A stretch of 64,000 nt of DNA, taken from the NCBI RefSeq assembly GCF_003205615.1, contig NZ_PYBV01000046.1:29908-93907 (forward strand), read 5' to 3'. The translations under genes and the position numbers were made by a program. The notes beneath the pieces were generated by a model. That model had not been told where the DNA came from, did no database searches, and worked only from the letters and a program-made list of their open reading frames with translations. Source of the stretch: Micromonospora arborensis (GTDB lineage Bacteria; Actinomycetota; Actinomycetes; Mycobacteriales; Micromonosporaceae). Below are positions 34,388 through 42,819 of the stretch, piece by piece (within the stretch, counting starts at the first letter, position 1; the number at the start of each line of letters is the position of its first letter).

Positions 34388-34993
34388 TCAGCGCTGGGTG
34401 TCGATGGACCGTAGTCCATCGACGAGGAGCGCGACCATGCGGCGGCCGTAGTCCGGCTCCTCGTCCGGTAGGGGTGCGCACAGTTTCGCGACCGCGTAGA
34501 GAAGGTCCTGCGAGCTAACCACGGCCCGGATTTCGTCGGCCGCAGTCGCGGCATCGAGCAACGACCCCAGCGCTGGTCCCAGCTTCTCCATCAGGTAGCC
34601 GGAGAGGCCGTCGAACGCCGGATCGCCGGAATGCAGCGCCGCGGCGAACCCGCGTTTGGTCACGACGAACGCGGCGAGCCGTTCGAGCCACCTCGCGAGG
34701 GCGATGCCCGGCGGGTGCTCGGCGGCCAGTGCAGGCGCCGCATCGGCGCAGGCGTCGATCTCGCGCTCGATCACTGCCTTGATTAGGTCGGAGCGTTGCG
34801 GGAAATGCCGGTAGAGGGTGCCGACGCCGACACCGGCCAGATCGGTGATCTCCTTCGCAGGCGCGTCGACGCCCGACGTGCCGAAGACCGTCTTCGCTGC
34901 ATCCAGCAGCGCCTCGACGTTGCGGCGCGCGTCGGTGCGAATCCGGCGCGGTGCGCTCGCGCCCGTTCTCGAACCGGTGGTGTCGTTGGACAC
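34388..34993 (-). CDS. TetR-family transcriptional regulator
   Basis: 201 residues. The N-terminal HTH (RRNVEALLDAAKTVFGTSG, ITDLAGVGVGTLYRHFPQRSDL) is typical TetR, followed by a helical ligand domain. It is divergent from an aldo-keto reductase gene, and the space between holds two copies of a TTCCGGAAA-type box, so it probably represses both genes. Its effector may be a substrate of the reductase. Confidence 0.92.
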   Translation of the reverse strand: MSNDTTGSRTGASAPRRIRTDARRNVEALLDAAKTVFGTSGVDAPAKEITDLAGVGVGTLYRHFPQRSDLIKAVIEREIDACADAAPALAAEHPPGIALARWLERLAAFVVTKRGFAAALHSGDPAFDGLSGYLMEKLGPALGSLLDAATAADEIRAVVSSQDLLYAVAKLCAPLPDEEPDYGRRMVALLVDGLRSIDTQR

Positions 34994-35010
34994 GGTAGTC
35001 CTCCTTGCCT

Positions 35011-35051
35011 TTCCGGAAAAGCTTTCCGTATAGTTCCGGAAAGAGATTCCG
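35011..35051. promoter_or_regulatory. Two operator-like boxes between tetR and the aldo-keto reductase
   Basis: ttccggaaaagctttccg (35011-35028) and ttccggaaagagattccg (35034-35051) share the pattern TTCCGGAAA-N4-TTCCG, 23 bp apart start to start, i.e. about two helical turns on the same face. Each contains the palindrome TTCCGGAA. They sit directly upstream of both divergent genes. Confidence 0.6.
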
Positions 35052-35081
35052 CTTCACTCACCATACCGCTAGGAGACGCTC

Positions 35082-36104
35082 ATGCAGTACCGCACCCTGG
35101 GCCGGACCGGCATCAAGGTCAGCCCGTACGCACTCGGCGCGCTGATGTTCGCCACGTCGGTAGGCAACTCCGATCCGGAGGACTCGATCCAAGTGATCCA
35201 CAAGGCGCTCGACTCCGGCATCAACCTCATCGACACCTCCGACGTCTACGGCGACTCGGAGGAGGTCGTGGGCCGGGCGCTCAAAGGGCGGCGGGACACC
35301 GTCGTGCTCGCCACCAAGTTCGGCAGGCCGACCGGCACCGACCCCAACCAGCAGGGCACCTCCCGACGCTGGATCATGACCGCGGTCGAGAACTCGCTGC
35401 GTCGCCTACAGACCGACCACATCGACCTCTACCAGGTGCACAAGCTGGACCCGGACACGGACATCGAGGAAACGCTCTCCGCGCTCACCGACCTGATCCG
35501 CACCGGCAAGGTGCGGGCGATCGGATCGTCCAACACGCCGGCCATCGACATCGTCGATACCCAGTGGCTTTCCCAACGGCACGGGCTGGCACGCTTCCGC
35601 ACCGAGCAGCTACCGTACTCGATCCTCAACCGCGGCATCGAGAACGACGTACTGCCGGCAGCGCAGCGCTACGGCCTCGGCACCCTGGTGTGGGGCCCGC
35701 TCGGGCAGGGGATGCTCACCGGCCGCGTCCGCAAAGGTCAGCAGAACGACCTGAGCCGCGCGCGCTACTTCAAACACCTCAGCGACGAGCGCCGCATCGA
35801 CATCGTCGAACAACTCATCCCGCTCGCCGACGAGGCCGGCCTGCCGCTGACCCACCTCGCCATGGCCTTCACCATCGCGCACCCGGGCGTCACCAGCACA
35901 CTGCTCGGCGCGCGCACCATGGAACACCTCGACGACCTACTCAGGGGCATCGGCGTCGCGCTCACCGACGACATCCTCGACCGGATCGACGAGATCGTTC
36001 CGCCCGGCACCGACATCACCCGCCTCGACCAGGCCTACGTGCCCCCGCCAGTCCTGGACCCGGCCCTACGTCGCCGACCGGCCGGCGAACGCAGCGCTGC
36101 CTGA
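35082..36104 (+). CDS. Aldo/keto reductase
   Basis: 340 residues. The catalytic tetrad elements of AKRs are visible: NLIDTSDVYGDSEEVVGRAL (Asp and Tyr), LATKFG (Lys) and DLYQVHKLDPDTD (His). The family's RAIGSSNTPAID segment and a C-terminal NADPH-binding loop (GVTSTLLGARTMEHLDDLL) follow. It reduces aldehydes or ketones with NADPH; the substrate is unknown. The start is ATG 35082 with aggag upstream. Regulation by the divergent TetR is likely. Confidence 0.93.
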   Translation: MQYRTLGRTGIKVSPYALGALMFATSVGNSDPEDSIQVIHKALDSGINLIDTSDVYGDSEEVVGRALKGRRDTVVLATKFGRPTGTDPNQQGTSRRWIMTAVENSLRRLQTDHIDLYQVHKLDPDTDIEETLSALTDLIRTGKVRAIGSSNTPAIDIVDTQWLSQRHGLARFRTEQLPYSILNRGIENDVLPAAQRYGLGTLVWGPLGQGMLTGRVRKGQQNDLSRARYFKHLSDERRIDIVEQLIPLADEAGLPLTHLAMAFTIAHPGVTSTLLGARTMEHLDDLLRGIGVALTDDILDRIDEIVPPGTDITRLDQAYVPPPVLDPALRRRPAGERSAA

Positions 36105-36300
36105 AAAAGGGACACCACCGCTACTGGACCAGCAAACATCCGGATCAGCCACGATCCGGGCGCCGGCGTCTCGACCGCAAGGTCACGTGCGAACATCTGG
36201 CCGCGATCCGCGCGGCACGCAGCGTGACGGCTGGAGCTGCCGCTCGCCATCCGGAACCGCCGAGTTGAGTGCGTCCCGTCGGGTGCCTCTTCCGCTGCTT
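36105..36300. other. Short gap with no feature seen
   Basis: About 200 bp between the reductase and a minus-strand hypothetical gene. I see no gene and no strong hairpin. Confidence 0.4.
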
Positions 36301-36675
36301 TCAGTCGTAGAAGAACAGCTCAAGATCCTCTACTGACCCTGACCCTGGCCCGGTCAGAAAGCTCTCCGCCTGGGCAACGGCCCGCTCCGGTGGCACCCCG
36401 CCGGTCAGGAGCTGCTTCATCCAGATCTCGCCCTGCTCGCCGATCGCGTAGATGCCGGACAGCAGCTGCGCCATGCCTGCGGGATGCTCGGGGCGTTGTC
36501 CGACCACGGGCCGAAGTTCCCACCCGCCTGCCCGGGCGGCTAACCGCAGCACCCCCGCCCAGTTGGCGATCCGCCCTAGACGCACGTGCCACGAGTCCCC
36601 GGTGAACGGCGACATCCGTCCTCCGTGCAGCGGGTTGGTAGCAGCCGTGATATCCGCCAATACCTGCCGTTCCAC
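36301..36675 (-). CDS. Hypothetical protein
   Basis: 124 residues from GTG 36675. MAQLLSGIYAIGEQGEIWMK and PPERAVAQAESFLTG look like real helices, and third codon positions are G/C-biased as in coding DNA. No known domain, signal peptide or membrane segment is recognised. The gene starts 15 bp from a palindromic repeat, which may have displaced its original promoter or N-terminus. Confidence 0.55.
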   Translation of the reverse strand: MERQVLADITAATNPLHGGRMSPFTGDSWHVRLGRIANWAGVLRLAARAGGWELRPVVGQRPEHPAGMAQLLSGIYAIGEQGEIWMKQLLTGGVPPERAVAQAESFLTGPGSGSVEDLELFFYD

Positions 36676-36689
36676 GGCGTGGAAGGTCC

Positions 36690-36750
36690 GTTGATCATGA
36701 GGTTATTGCCCCGACACGCCGACATTGGCGGCAATAACTCCATGATCAAC
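36690..36750. repeat. REP-like palindromic repeat
   Basis: Two 21-nt arms, gttgatcatgaggttattgc(c) at 36690-36710 and its near-perfect reverse complement at 36730-36750 (two mismatches), enclose a 19-nt loop. The same arm sequence begins again at the right edge of the window (63983), so it is a dispersed intergenic repeat. Confidence 0.8.
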
Positions 36751-36799
36751 GGGGATGGGTGGGGTGGTGGGGTGGTGGGGGTGGATTAGGTTGGCGGGC

Positions 36800-37018
36800 A
36801 TGACTGTGGTTGGGGTCGTGGTCGGCGTTTTTGCGGCGGTGGCTGCTGCCGCGTATGGGGTTGTGGCTTGGCGGGGGCGCGGGGTGGGCGGGAGCGGGAG
36901 CGGGAGCGACGACCGCACGGCTGGGCGGGATGCCCGCGGCCGGCAGCAGCGCTACGAGGCCGAACGACACGGTGACCAGGGCGGCACCTGGCAGCGCGGT
37001 CGCGAAACCGGCGGCTGA
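36800..37018 (+). CDS. Small membrane-anchored protein
   Basis: 72 residues from ATG 36800 after ggcggg. One hydrophobic segment (about residues 3-22, VVGVVVGVFAAVAAAAYGVV) is followed by a Gly/Ser-rich linker and a charged tail (QQRYEAERHGDQGG). Upstream lies a G-rich stretch (36755-36785). Function unknown. The small size lowers confidence. Confidence 0.45.
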   Translation: MTVVGVVVGVFAAVAAAAYGVVAWRGRGVGGSGSGSDDRTAGRDARGRQQRYEAERHGDQGGTWQRGRETGG

Positions 37019-37022
37019 CGGT

Positions 37023-37385
37023 TCACTGACCGTAGGAACGGCGGAGCCGGTCATTGATCAGGTAGTTGAGCCGGTGCCGCAGGTACCCGAGTGTGCTCTC
37101 GCTCGGCACCTCCCCGTCGGTGGTGAGCGTCCACCGCAGCGCGCACTCCGGGCCGGGCGGGTGGGCGACCAGGTCGAAACGGATCCGGTCCAGCGGCCGG
37201 TGCGGCCACAGCGACGACCAGATCAGCAGTACGGGCGCGTACCCCGCCAGCACCCGGGGCGGCACCTCGTCGTCACGTAGCTCCAGCCAGGGCCGGCTGC
37301 CAACCTCGTACGGGTCGCGCAGCGAACGCCACACGACGTGCGGCGGGGCCGGCTGACGTCGAAGGCGGCTGCCCAGCTCGTGCAC
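37023..37385 (-). CDS. Conserved hypothetical protein
   Basis: 120 residues. GTG 37385 is chosen because AGGAGG lies 6 nt upstream; an ATG at 37427 is possible but lacks a site. VWRSLRDPYEVGSRPWLELR, FDLVAHPPGPECALRW and LGYLRHRLNYLINDRLRRSY suggest an SRPBCC-like alpha/beta fold, but this is weak. Function unknown. It ends 5 bp from the small membrane-protein gene, tail to tail. Confidence 0.65.
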   Translation of the reverse strand: MHELGSRLRRQPAPPHVVWRSLRDPYEVGSRPWLELRDDEVPPRVLAGYAPVLLIWSSLWPHRPLDRIRFDLVAHPPGPECALRWTLTTDGEVPSESTLGYLRHRLNYLINDRLRRSYGQ

Positions 37386-37552
37386 GACGACCCTCCTCGC
37401 CGGACGGCTGCACCCGCCCCGGGTCATTCTGGCCGTACGACACGGGTGCCGTGAACCATCCGCCGCCAGCGGACGTGAAACTGGTGCGTGGGCGTGGCGG
37501 TCGTATCGTCGGGGTACTGCGCAGCGCAGCACCGACGCCAGGGGAGGACACA

Positions 37553-38296
37553 GTGGGGGCACGGTCGGGACGCGACGCCCGAGGCCCGTTGGCGGGTCTC
37601 CTGATCGCCGCGCTGGTGTCGCTCGCCTGCGCCGGTGGTGGGCTGGCCGAGCCGGAGGGTGAACGCCCGGCACCGGACGCGTCGCAGGCCGCTCCGGGGG
37701 CGAACACCACCCGGGCCGACAGCACCACCAGTGTCGCCGAGTTCAAGCAGGACGTCGCCGACGCGCAGGCGATCGCCGAGCGGTACTGGGCGGCCCAGTT
37801 CAAGGCGTCCGGGCAGCGGTTCCAACCGGTCCGGCGGATCACCCCGTACCAGCGGGCGGGCGAGGTGTCCTGCGGTGGCCAACCGCTGCCCCGCAACAAC
37901 GCCGTCTACTGCTCGCAGGGCGACTTCATCGCGTACGACGTCGCCTGGTCGGTGGGGGCGTTCCGCCAGGTCGGCGACGCGTTCGTGTTCTACCTGCTCG
38001 GCCACGAGTACGCCCACGGCATCCAGGTGCGACTCGGCATCAACTACAGCTTCACCATCCAGCAGGAGTTGCAGGCCGACTGCATGGCCGGGGCGTACCT
38101 CGGCGACTCGGTGCGTTCCGGCGCCCTGACCCTGGCCGAAGGCGACCTGGACGAGTTCCGCGAGGGGCTGGCGGCGGTCGGCGACGACCCGGACCAGCCG
38201 TGGTTCGCGGAGGGCTCGCACGGCACCGCCGAGCAGCGGACCGACTCGTTCTTCCGCGGCTACGAGCGCTCGCTTGAGGCCTGCGACCTGGGCTGA
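37553..38296 (+). CDS. Neutral zinc metallopeptidase (YpfJ-like), exported
   Basis: 247 residues from GTG 37553, with ggggagg upstream. An N-terminal hydrophobic segment ends in SLACAGG, a possible lipoprotein cleavage site although the -3 residue is not canonical. The zinc site is LLGHEYAHGIQ (HExxH), with the third ligand in QQELQADCMAGAYLG. NNAVYCSQGDFIAYD is the typical family block. The role is unknown, but the active site is intact and points to protein turnover outside the membrane. Confidence 0.87.
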   Translation: MGARSGRDARGPLAGLLIAALVSLACAGGGLAEPEGERPAPDASQAAPGANTTRADSTTSVAEFKQDVADAQAIAERYWAAQFKASGQRFQPVRRITPYQRAGEVSCGGQPLPRNNAVYCSQGDFIAYDVAWSVGAFRQVGDAFVFYLLGHEYAHGIQVRLGINYSFTIQQELQADCMAGAYLGDSVRSGALTLAEGDLDEFREGLAAVGDDPDQPWFAEGSHGTAEQRTDSFFRGYERSLEACDLG

Positions 38297-38354
38297 GCGG
38301 GTTGCCCGGATCACGTCGGCGCCCATCGCGGTCCTCGGCGGTGTCGGGGCCTGG

Positions 38355-38360
38355 CAGGAT
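38355..38360 (+). promoter_or_regulatory. -10 hexamer CAGGAT of a probable leaderless promoter
   Basis: CAGGAT stands 5 nt before the GTG start of the HAD gene, with no ribosome binding site; the same arrangement is seen at mug. Confidence 0.4.
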
Positions 38361-38365
38361 CGCCG

Positions 38366-39079
38366 GTGTCGGCCACGACCCTGGAGGATCCGCTGAGCAG
38401 CCAACACCTTGCCGCCGTGCTCTTCGACATGGACGGCACGCTCGTCGACAGCGAGAAGCTGTGGGATGTCGCGCTGCAGGAACTCGCGCAGGAGTACGGC
38501 GCGGAACTCTCCGCCGAGGCCCGTCGGTCGATCATCGGCACCAGCATGGCCGAGTCGATGCGTATCCTGCACGACGACCTGGGGCAGCCCGAACGGGATC
38601 CGGAGATCAGCGCGGCGTGGATCAACGCCCGGATCCTGGAGCTGTTCCGCTCCGGTCTGCGCTGGCGGCCGGGCGCGTTCGCCCTGCTGCGCGCGGTCCG
38701 CGCGGCGGCGATCCCCACCGCGCTGGTCACCTCCAGCCCGCGGGCGCTCGTCGAGATCGCCCTGGACACCCTGGGCCGGGACAACTTCGACACGGTGGTC
38801 TGCGGCGACGAGGTGGTCGCCGCCAAGCCGCACCCCGAGCCCTACCTGACCGCTGCCCGGCTGCTGGGCGTACCGATCGAGCGTTGCGTAGCGATCGAGG
38901 ACTCCCCGACCGGGGTGGCCAGCGCGCGTGCGTCCGGCGCGGCGGTGCTGGCCGTACCGGCGGAGGTGCCACTCGGGCACATCGCCGGCGTACACCAGGT
39001 GCAGAGCCTGACCGGCGTGGACCTGGACCTGCTCGCCGGGCTGTTGGCCGACCCGGCCGCCGCCCAGCCGCAGCGGTAG
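38366..39079 (+). CDS. HAD-superfamily hydrolase (beta-phosphoglucomutase-like subfamily)
   Basis: 237 residues. Motif I VLFDMDGTLVDSE (two Asp), motif II LVTSS, motif III AKPHPEPYL and motif IV VAIEDSPTGVASA place it in HAD subfamily IA with a helical cap. It hydrolyses a small phosphate ester; the substrate is not predictable. The GTG start is 5 nt after a -10-like box. It ends at a strong terminator. Confidence 0.92.
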   Translation: MSATTLEDPLSSQHLAAVLFDMDGTLVDSEKLWDVALQELAQEYGAELSAEARRSIIGTSMAESMRILHDDLGQPERDPEISAAWINARILELFRSGLRWRPGAFALLRAVRAAAIPTALVTSSPRALVEIALDTLGRDNFDTVVCGDEVVAAKPHPEPYLTAARLLGVPIERCVAIEDSPTGVASARASGAAVLAVPAEVPLGHIAGVHQVQSLTGVDLDLLAGLLADPAAAQPQR

Positions 39080-39090
39080 GAGCACATGGC

Positions 39091-39133
39091 AAGGGCCCCC
39101 GATCATGCGCCTCGCGCACGACCGGGGGCCCTT
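39091..39133. terminator. Bidirectional hairpin terminator
   Basis: A perfect 11-bp stem (aagggcccccg with cgggggccctt) around a 21-nt loop, between the convergent HAD and ABC permease genes. The right arm ends in TT. Confidence 0.75.
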
Positions 39134-39142
39134 CCCGTTGCC

Positions 39143-41698
39143 TCAGTCGTGGGCGATCGCGCCCAGGACGTTGATCCGCGCCGCACGGATGGCGGGTAGC
39201 ACCGCGGCCACCACGCCGATGATCGCGGCGAGACCGAGGAAGACACCCATCTGCCCCCAGGGCAGGATCAGGTCGGTGATGCCCTCGTCCCTGAGCGCCT
39301 CGACCACCGCTGCGCCGAGGCCGGTGCCGACCGCCACGCCGAGCAGCGCGCCGAACACGGAGATCACCACCGCCTCCACGGTGATCATGCCCATCGTCTG
39401 GCCCCGGCGCAGGCCGATCGCCCGCAGCAGACCCAACTCGCGGGTCCGTTCCAGCACCGACAGGGCCAGGGTGTTGATGATGCCGAGCACGGCGATCACG
39501 ATGGCCAGGGCCAGCAGGATCTGGATCATCGTGAGCAGCCCGTCGAGCTGACCGGTCTGCTGCTTGATGAACGCGTCCATGTCGGCCACCGACACCTCGG
39601 GGCTGTCCGCCAGCAGCGCCTCCACCTGGGGCTGCACGTCGGACACCCGGGTGCCGGGGGCGAGCTGGATGTAGCCCTGGATGGGCTGCGGGATGGTGAA
39701 GTCCTTCGCGGCCTGCACCGGCAGCGTCACCGGGTTGGTCAGCTGCGAGGACTCGTAGATGCCGCTGACCGTGTACGTCCGTGCCTCGCCCCGGTTGAGC
39801 TGCACCTTCACCGTGGAGCCCACCGACCAGCCCCGGGATTTTGCGGTGTCCGAGCTGGCCAGCATCTGGGTCGGCCCGAGCCGGTCGATGTCACCGGCGG
39901 TGGCCTTCGCGCCGAAGATCTGCCGCAGCGACGTGATGTCGCTGCTCGCCGCGACCCAGCTGCTCTTGTCGTCGAGCTTCGCCATGTCGCCGTACTCGCC
40001 GTCGACCATCTGCACGCCGGGCAGGGCCTTCGCCTTGTCCAGCACACCCGGGTCGAAGCTCGGCGGACGCGGACCGCCCTGCTGCCCGGCGATCACCAAC
40101 TCGGCCTTGATGGTGTCCTTGGCGAGCGCGCTGATGCTGCCCTTGGCCGAGTCGAGGATCACGGTGACGCCGGTGACCAGCGCGATGCCGACCATCAGCG
40201 CGGCGGCGGTGATCGCGGTGCGGCGCGGGTTTCGCCCGGAGTTGAGCCGGCCCAGCTTGCCCGGCACCGACCAGGAGAAGATCGCGCCGAGCAGGTTCAC
40301 CACCGGCCGGCTGATCAGCGGGGTCAGCAGCGCCACGCCGATGAAGGCGAAGAGCACCCCACCGAGGATGGTGGGCAGCGTGCTGCCTCGGGCGTTGCCA
40401 CTGAGCCCGAGGAACAGCAGCAGCGCGCCGATGCCGGTGACCACCGACCCGGTCACGGTGATCTTGGTCAGCGGCCGGTCCGGGGTGGCCACGTCCTGCA
40501 TGGCCGCGATCGGCGGAATCCGCGACGCCCGCAGCGCCGGCAGCAGCGCCGCCACCACCGTGATGACCAGACCGACGGCGAACGACCCGATCACCGCCGC
40601 CGCCGGCACACCGATCCCGGCCAGGGTCAGGCCACCGGCCAGCTTGCCGAACAGGAACGCCAGCAGCGCCCCCACACCGATGCCGGCGGCGAGACCGAGC
40701 ACCGAGGCGATCAGCCCGACCGCGATGGCCTCCAGCACCACCGAACCGATGATCTGCCGACCGCTGGCCCCGATGGCGCGCATCAGCGCCAGTTCCCGGG
40801 TCCGCTGCGCGACGATGATCGAGAAGGTGTTGAGGATCAGGAAGGTGCCCACCAACAGCGCCACCGCGGCGAAACCGAGCAGGATCTTGTTGAAGAAGGA
40901 CAGGCCCTCCTTCAGGCTGGCCGAGGCGTCCGCGGCCACCTGCTTGCCGGTCTTCACCTCGAAGTCCGCGCCCAGGGTACGGGCCACGTCGTCGCGCAGC
41001 GTCTCGTCGGAGACGCCGCCGGCGGCATTCACGGTGATGCTGCTGAACGTGTCCGGCTGGCCGAGCATCAGCCGCTGCGCCACCGGCGTGGTGAAGAAGA
41101 CCTCGTTGACCCCGCCGATCGAGTCCCGGTTACCGCTGTAACCCATGATGCCGACGAGCGTGAAGTCCCGCTTCTTCGACTCGAACGCGGTGAGTACCCC
41201 GACCTTCTGGCCGACCTGCACCTTCGCCGCGGTGGCCAACGACTTGTTGACCACGATCTCGTCCTCGGCCTGCGGGGCACGCCCCTCGCGCAACTGCATC
41301 AGCTCGGTCTCGCCGGTCCAGTTCTCGCCCAACTGCGGCGGGCCGAACGAGGTGAGCACCTTGCCGTTGCTGCCGATCACGCGAGCGCCGTCGGCGTTGA
41401 CGATGCCGGTCGCCGAGGCCACCCCCGGCACCTGCTTGACCCGGTCCACCACGGTGGCGGGCAGCGGGGAGGCGGTCTGCTCGCCCTCCATCTCGCCCAC
41501 CTCCACCTTCGGTTTCGCCGCGACGTTCACGTCGATCTCGGAGAAGCCGTCGGCGAAGACCGAGTCGAAGGAGCGACCCAGCGTGTCGGTGAGCACGAAG
41601 GCGCCGGAGACGAACATCACCCCGAGCACCACCGCCAGCCCGGACAGGATCAGCCGGACCTTGCGGGCCAGCAGACTCTTCATTGTCGCCCGGAACAT
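39143..41698 (-). CDS. ABC transporter permease, MacB/FtsX family
   Basis: 851 residues with two FtsX units. An N-terminal TM (MKSLLARKVRLILSGLAVVLG) precedes a periplasmic-type domain and a first core ending IVAQRTRELALMRAIGASGRQ. The second half has a further external domain and LSVLERTRELGLLRAIGLRRGQ near the C-terminus. It pairs with the ATPase upstream, with stop and start sharing one base (TGATG). It is a second complete MacB-like exporter, distinct in sequence from the one at 20.9-24.4 kb. Confidence 0.92.
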   Translation of the reverse strand: MFRATMKSLLARKVRLILSGLAVVLGVMFVSGAFVLTDTLGRSFDSVFADGFSEIDVNVAAKPKVEVGEMEGEQTASPLPATVVDRVKQVPGVASATGIVNADGARVIGSNGKVLTSFGPPQLGENWTGETELMQLREGRAPQAEDEIVVNKSLATAAKVQVGQKVGVLTAFESKKRDFTLVGIMGYSGNRDSIGGVNEVFFTTPVAQRLMLGQPDTFSSITVNAAGGVSDETLRDDVARTLGADFEVKTGKQVAADASASLKEGLSFFNKILLGFAAVALLVGTFLILNTFSIIVAQRTRELALMRAIGASGRQIIGSVVLEAIAVGLIASVLGLAAGIGVGALLAFLFGKLAGGLTLAGIGVPAAAVIGSFAVGLVITVVAALLPALRASRIPPIAAMQDVATPDRPLTKITVTGSVVTGIGALLLFLGLSGNARGSTLPTILGGVLFAFIGVALLTPLISRPVVNLLGAIFSWSVPGKLGRLNSGRNPRRTAITAAALMVGIALVTGVTVILDSAKGSISALAKDTIKAELVIAGQQGGPRPPSFDPGVLDKAKALPGVQMVDGEYGDMAKLDDKSSWVAASSDITSLRQIFGAKATAGDIDRLGPTQMLASSDTAKSRGWSVGSTVKVQLNRGEARTYTVSGIYESSQLTNPVTLPVQAAKDFTIPQPIQGYIQLAPGTRVSDVQPQVEALLADSPEVSVADMDAFIKQQTGQLDGLLTMIQILLALAIVIAVLGIINTLALSVLERTRELGLLRAIGLRRGQTMGMITVEAVVISVFGALLGVAVGTGLGAAVVEALRDEGITDLILPWGQMGVFLGLAAIIGVVAAVLPAIRAARINVLGAIAHD

Positions 41699-42465
41699 CA
41701 GTTGCCCACCTCAGCCGGAGTGTCCAGCTTCTTCATGGTGTCCAGCACCGTCTCGGCGGTCGGCTCGATCAGCTCCGAGACGATCTGCCCGTCGGCGAGG
41801 AAGACCACCCGGTCGGCGTACGCGGCGGCGGTCGGGTCGTGGGTGACCATCACGATCGTCTGGCCGTGCTCGCGAACCGAGTCGCGCAGGAAGTTGAGCA
41901 CCTCCGCGCCGGAGCGTGAATCCAGGTTTCCGGTCGGCTCGTCCGCGAAGATCACCTCGGGGCGGGAGACCAGCGCCCGCGCGCACGCCACCCGCTGCTG
42001 CTGGCCGCCGGAGAGCTGCGCCGGCCGGTGGTCCAGCCGGTCCTTCAGACCCACCGTCTCGATCACCGTGTCGTACCAGGCCGGGTCCGGCTTGCGCCCG
42101 GCGATCGACAGGGGCAGCAGAATGTTCTCCTTGGCGGTCAGCGTGGGCAGCAGGTTGAACTGCTGGAAGATGAAGCCCACCTTGTCGCGGCGCAGCTTCG
42201 TCAGCCCCGCGTCGCCCAGGCCTGTGACGGTCGTCTCACCGATCGCCACCGTCCCCCGGGTGACCGAGTCCAGCCCGGCCAGGCAGTGCATCAGCGTCGA
42301 CTTGCCGGAACCCGACGGGCCCATGATCGCGGTGAAGCGGCCACGTTCGAATTCCGCGCTGACCCCCCGCAGCGCGATGACCTGAGCCTCGCCGCTGCCG
42401 TACACCTTCCACACGTCGTTCGCCCGGGCCGCGGCCTGCGCCTGCCGGCCTACCGTCGCGGTCAC
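41698..42465 (-). CDS. ABC transporter ATP-binding protein, LolD/MacB family
   Basis: 255 residues from GTG 42465 with gaggtag upstream; the in-frame extension to 42534 is unlikely. Walker A GPSGSGKST, Q-loop FIFQQFNLLPTL, signature LSGGQQQRVACARAL, Walker B VIFADEPTGNLD and H-loop VTHD are intact. It drives the permease encoded next. A response regulator gene without a kinase lies upstream on the same strand and is a possible regulator. Confidence 0.93.
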   Translation of the reverse strand: MTATVGRQAQAAARANDVWKVYGSGEAQVIALRGVSAEFERGRFTAIMGPSGSGKSTLMHCLAGLDSVTRGTVAIGETTVTGLGDAGLTKLRRDKVGFIFQQFNLLPTLTAKENILLPLSIAGRKPDPAWYDTVIETVGLKDRLDHRPAQLSGGQQQRVACARALVSRPEVIFADEPTGNLDSRSGAEVLNFLRDSVREHGQTIVMVTHDPTAAAYADRVVFLADGQIVSELIEPTAETVLDTMKKLDTPAEVGN

Positions 42466-42819
42466 GTCATCTACCTCTTCCGTCTGTCCGAATTCGCGCC
42501 GCCCCCCGATGGTCCGGCACGACTGTTCCATCATCGGCGCTGCTCACGCCCGTTCCGTCCGCCCACGGGTTGACCCGGCGCGGATTTCCCGCTGCGGGTG
42601 CACCCCCATGCCGAATCAGGGTTGCCCCTGACCCGACGACCGGTGGACGGTGTTTCGACCGGCGGTACCCCCTCCGGCCCGACGCTCCCTCCTGACGCCA
42701 CAGGAGGGTCAACCGCGCCGAGCCATCTCTGGTCACGGTAGGTGACGACGGCAACGGTGGCCGTCACCCCAGGGTGGGATCTTCGAGTACGCCGGGTGAG
42801 GTATTCGGGCCGGCGGGGG
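42466..42819. other. Gap of about 350 bp between the response regulator and the ABC operon
   Basis: No gene seen. The span should contain the ABC operon promoter, but I cannot fix a -10/-35 pair. It includes the inverted repeat at 42687-42708, listed separately. Confidence 0.5.
42687..42708. promoter_or_regulatory. Inverted repeat, possible response-regulator operator
   Basis: ccctcctg-acgcca-caggaggg has perfect 8-bp arms with a 6-bp spacer. It lies about 220 bp upstream of the ABC ATPase start and about 110 bp past the stop of the response regulator gene. Spacing and symmetry suit a dimeric regulator; a weak hairpin terminator is the alternative. Confidence 0.35.

Noticed and set aside
36755..36785. 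G-rich stretch (runs of gggtgg) resembling a G-quadruplex
   Set aside because: In such a GC-rich genome short G runs are frequent, and position alone gives no support for function.
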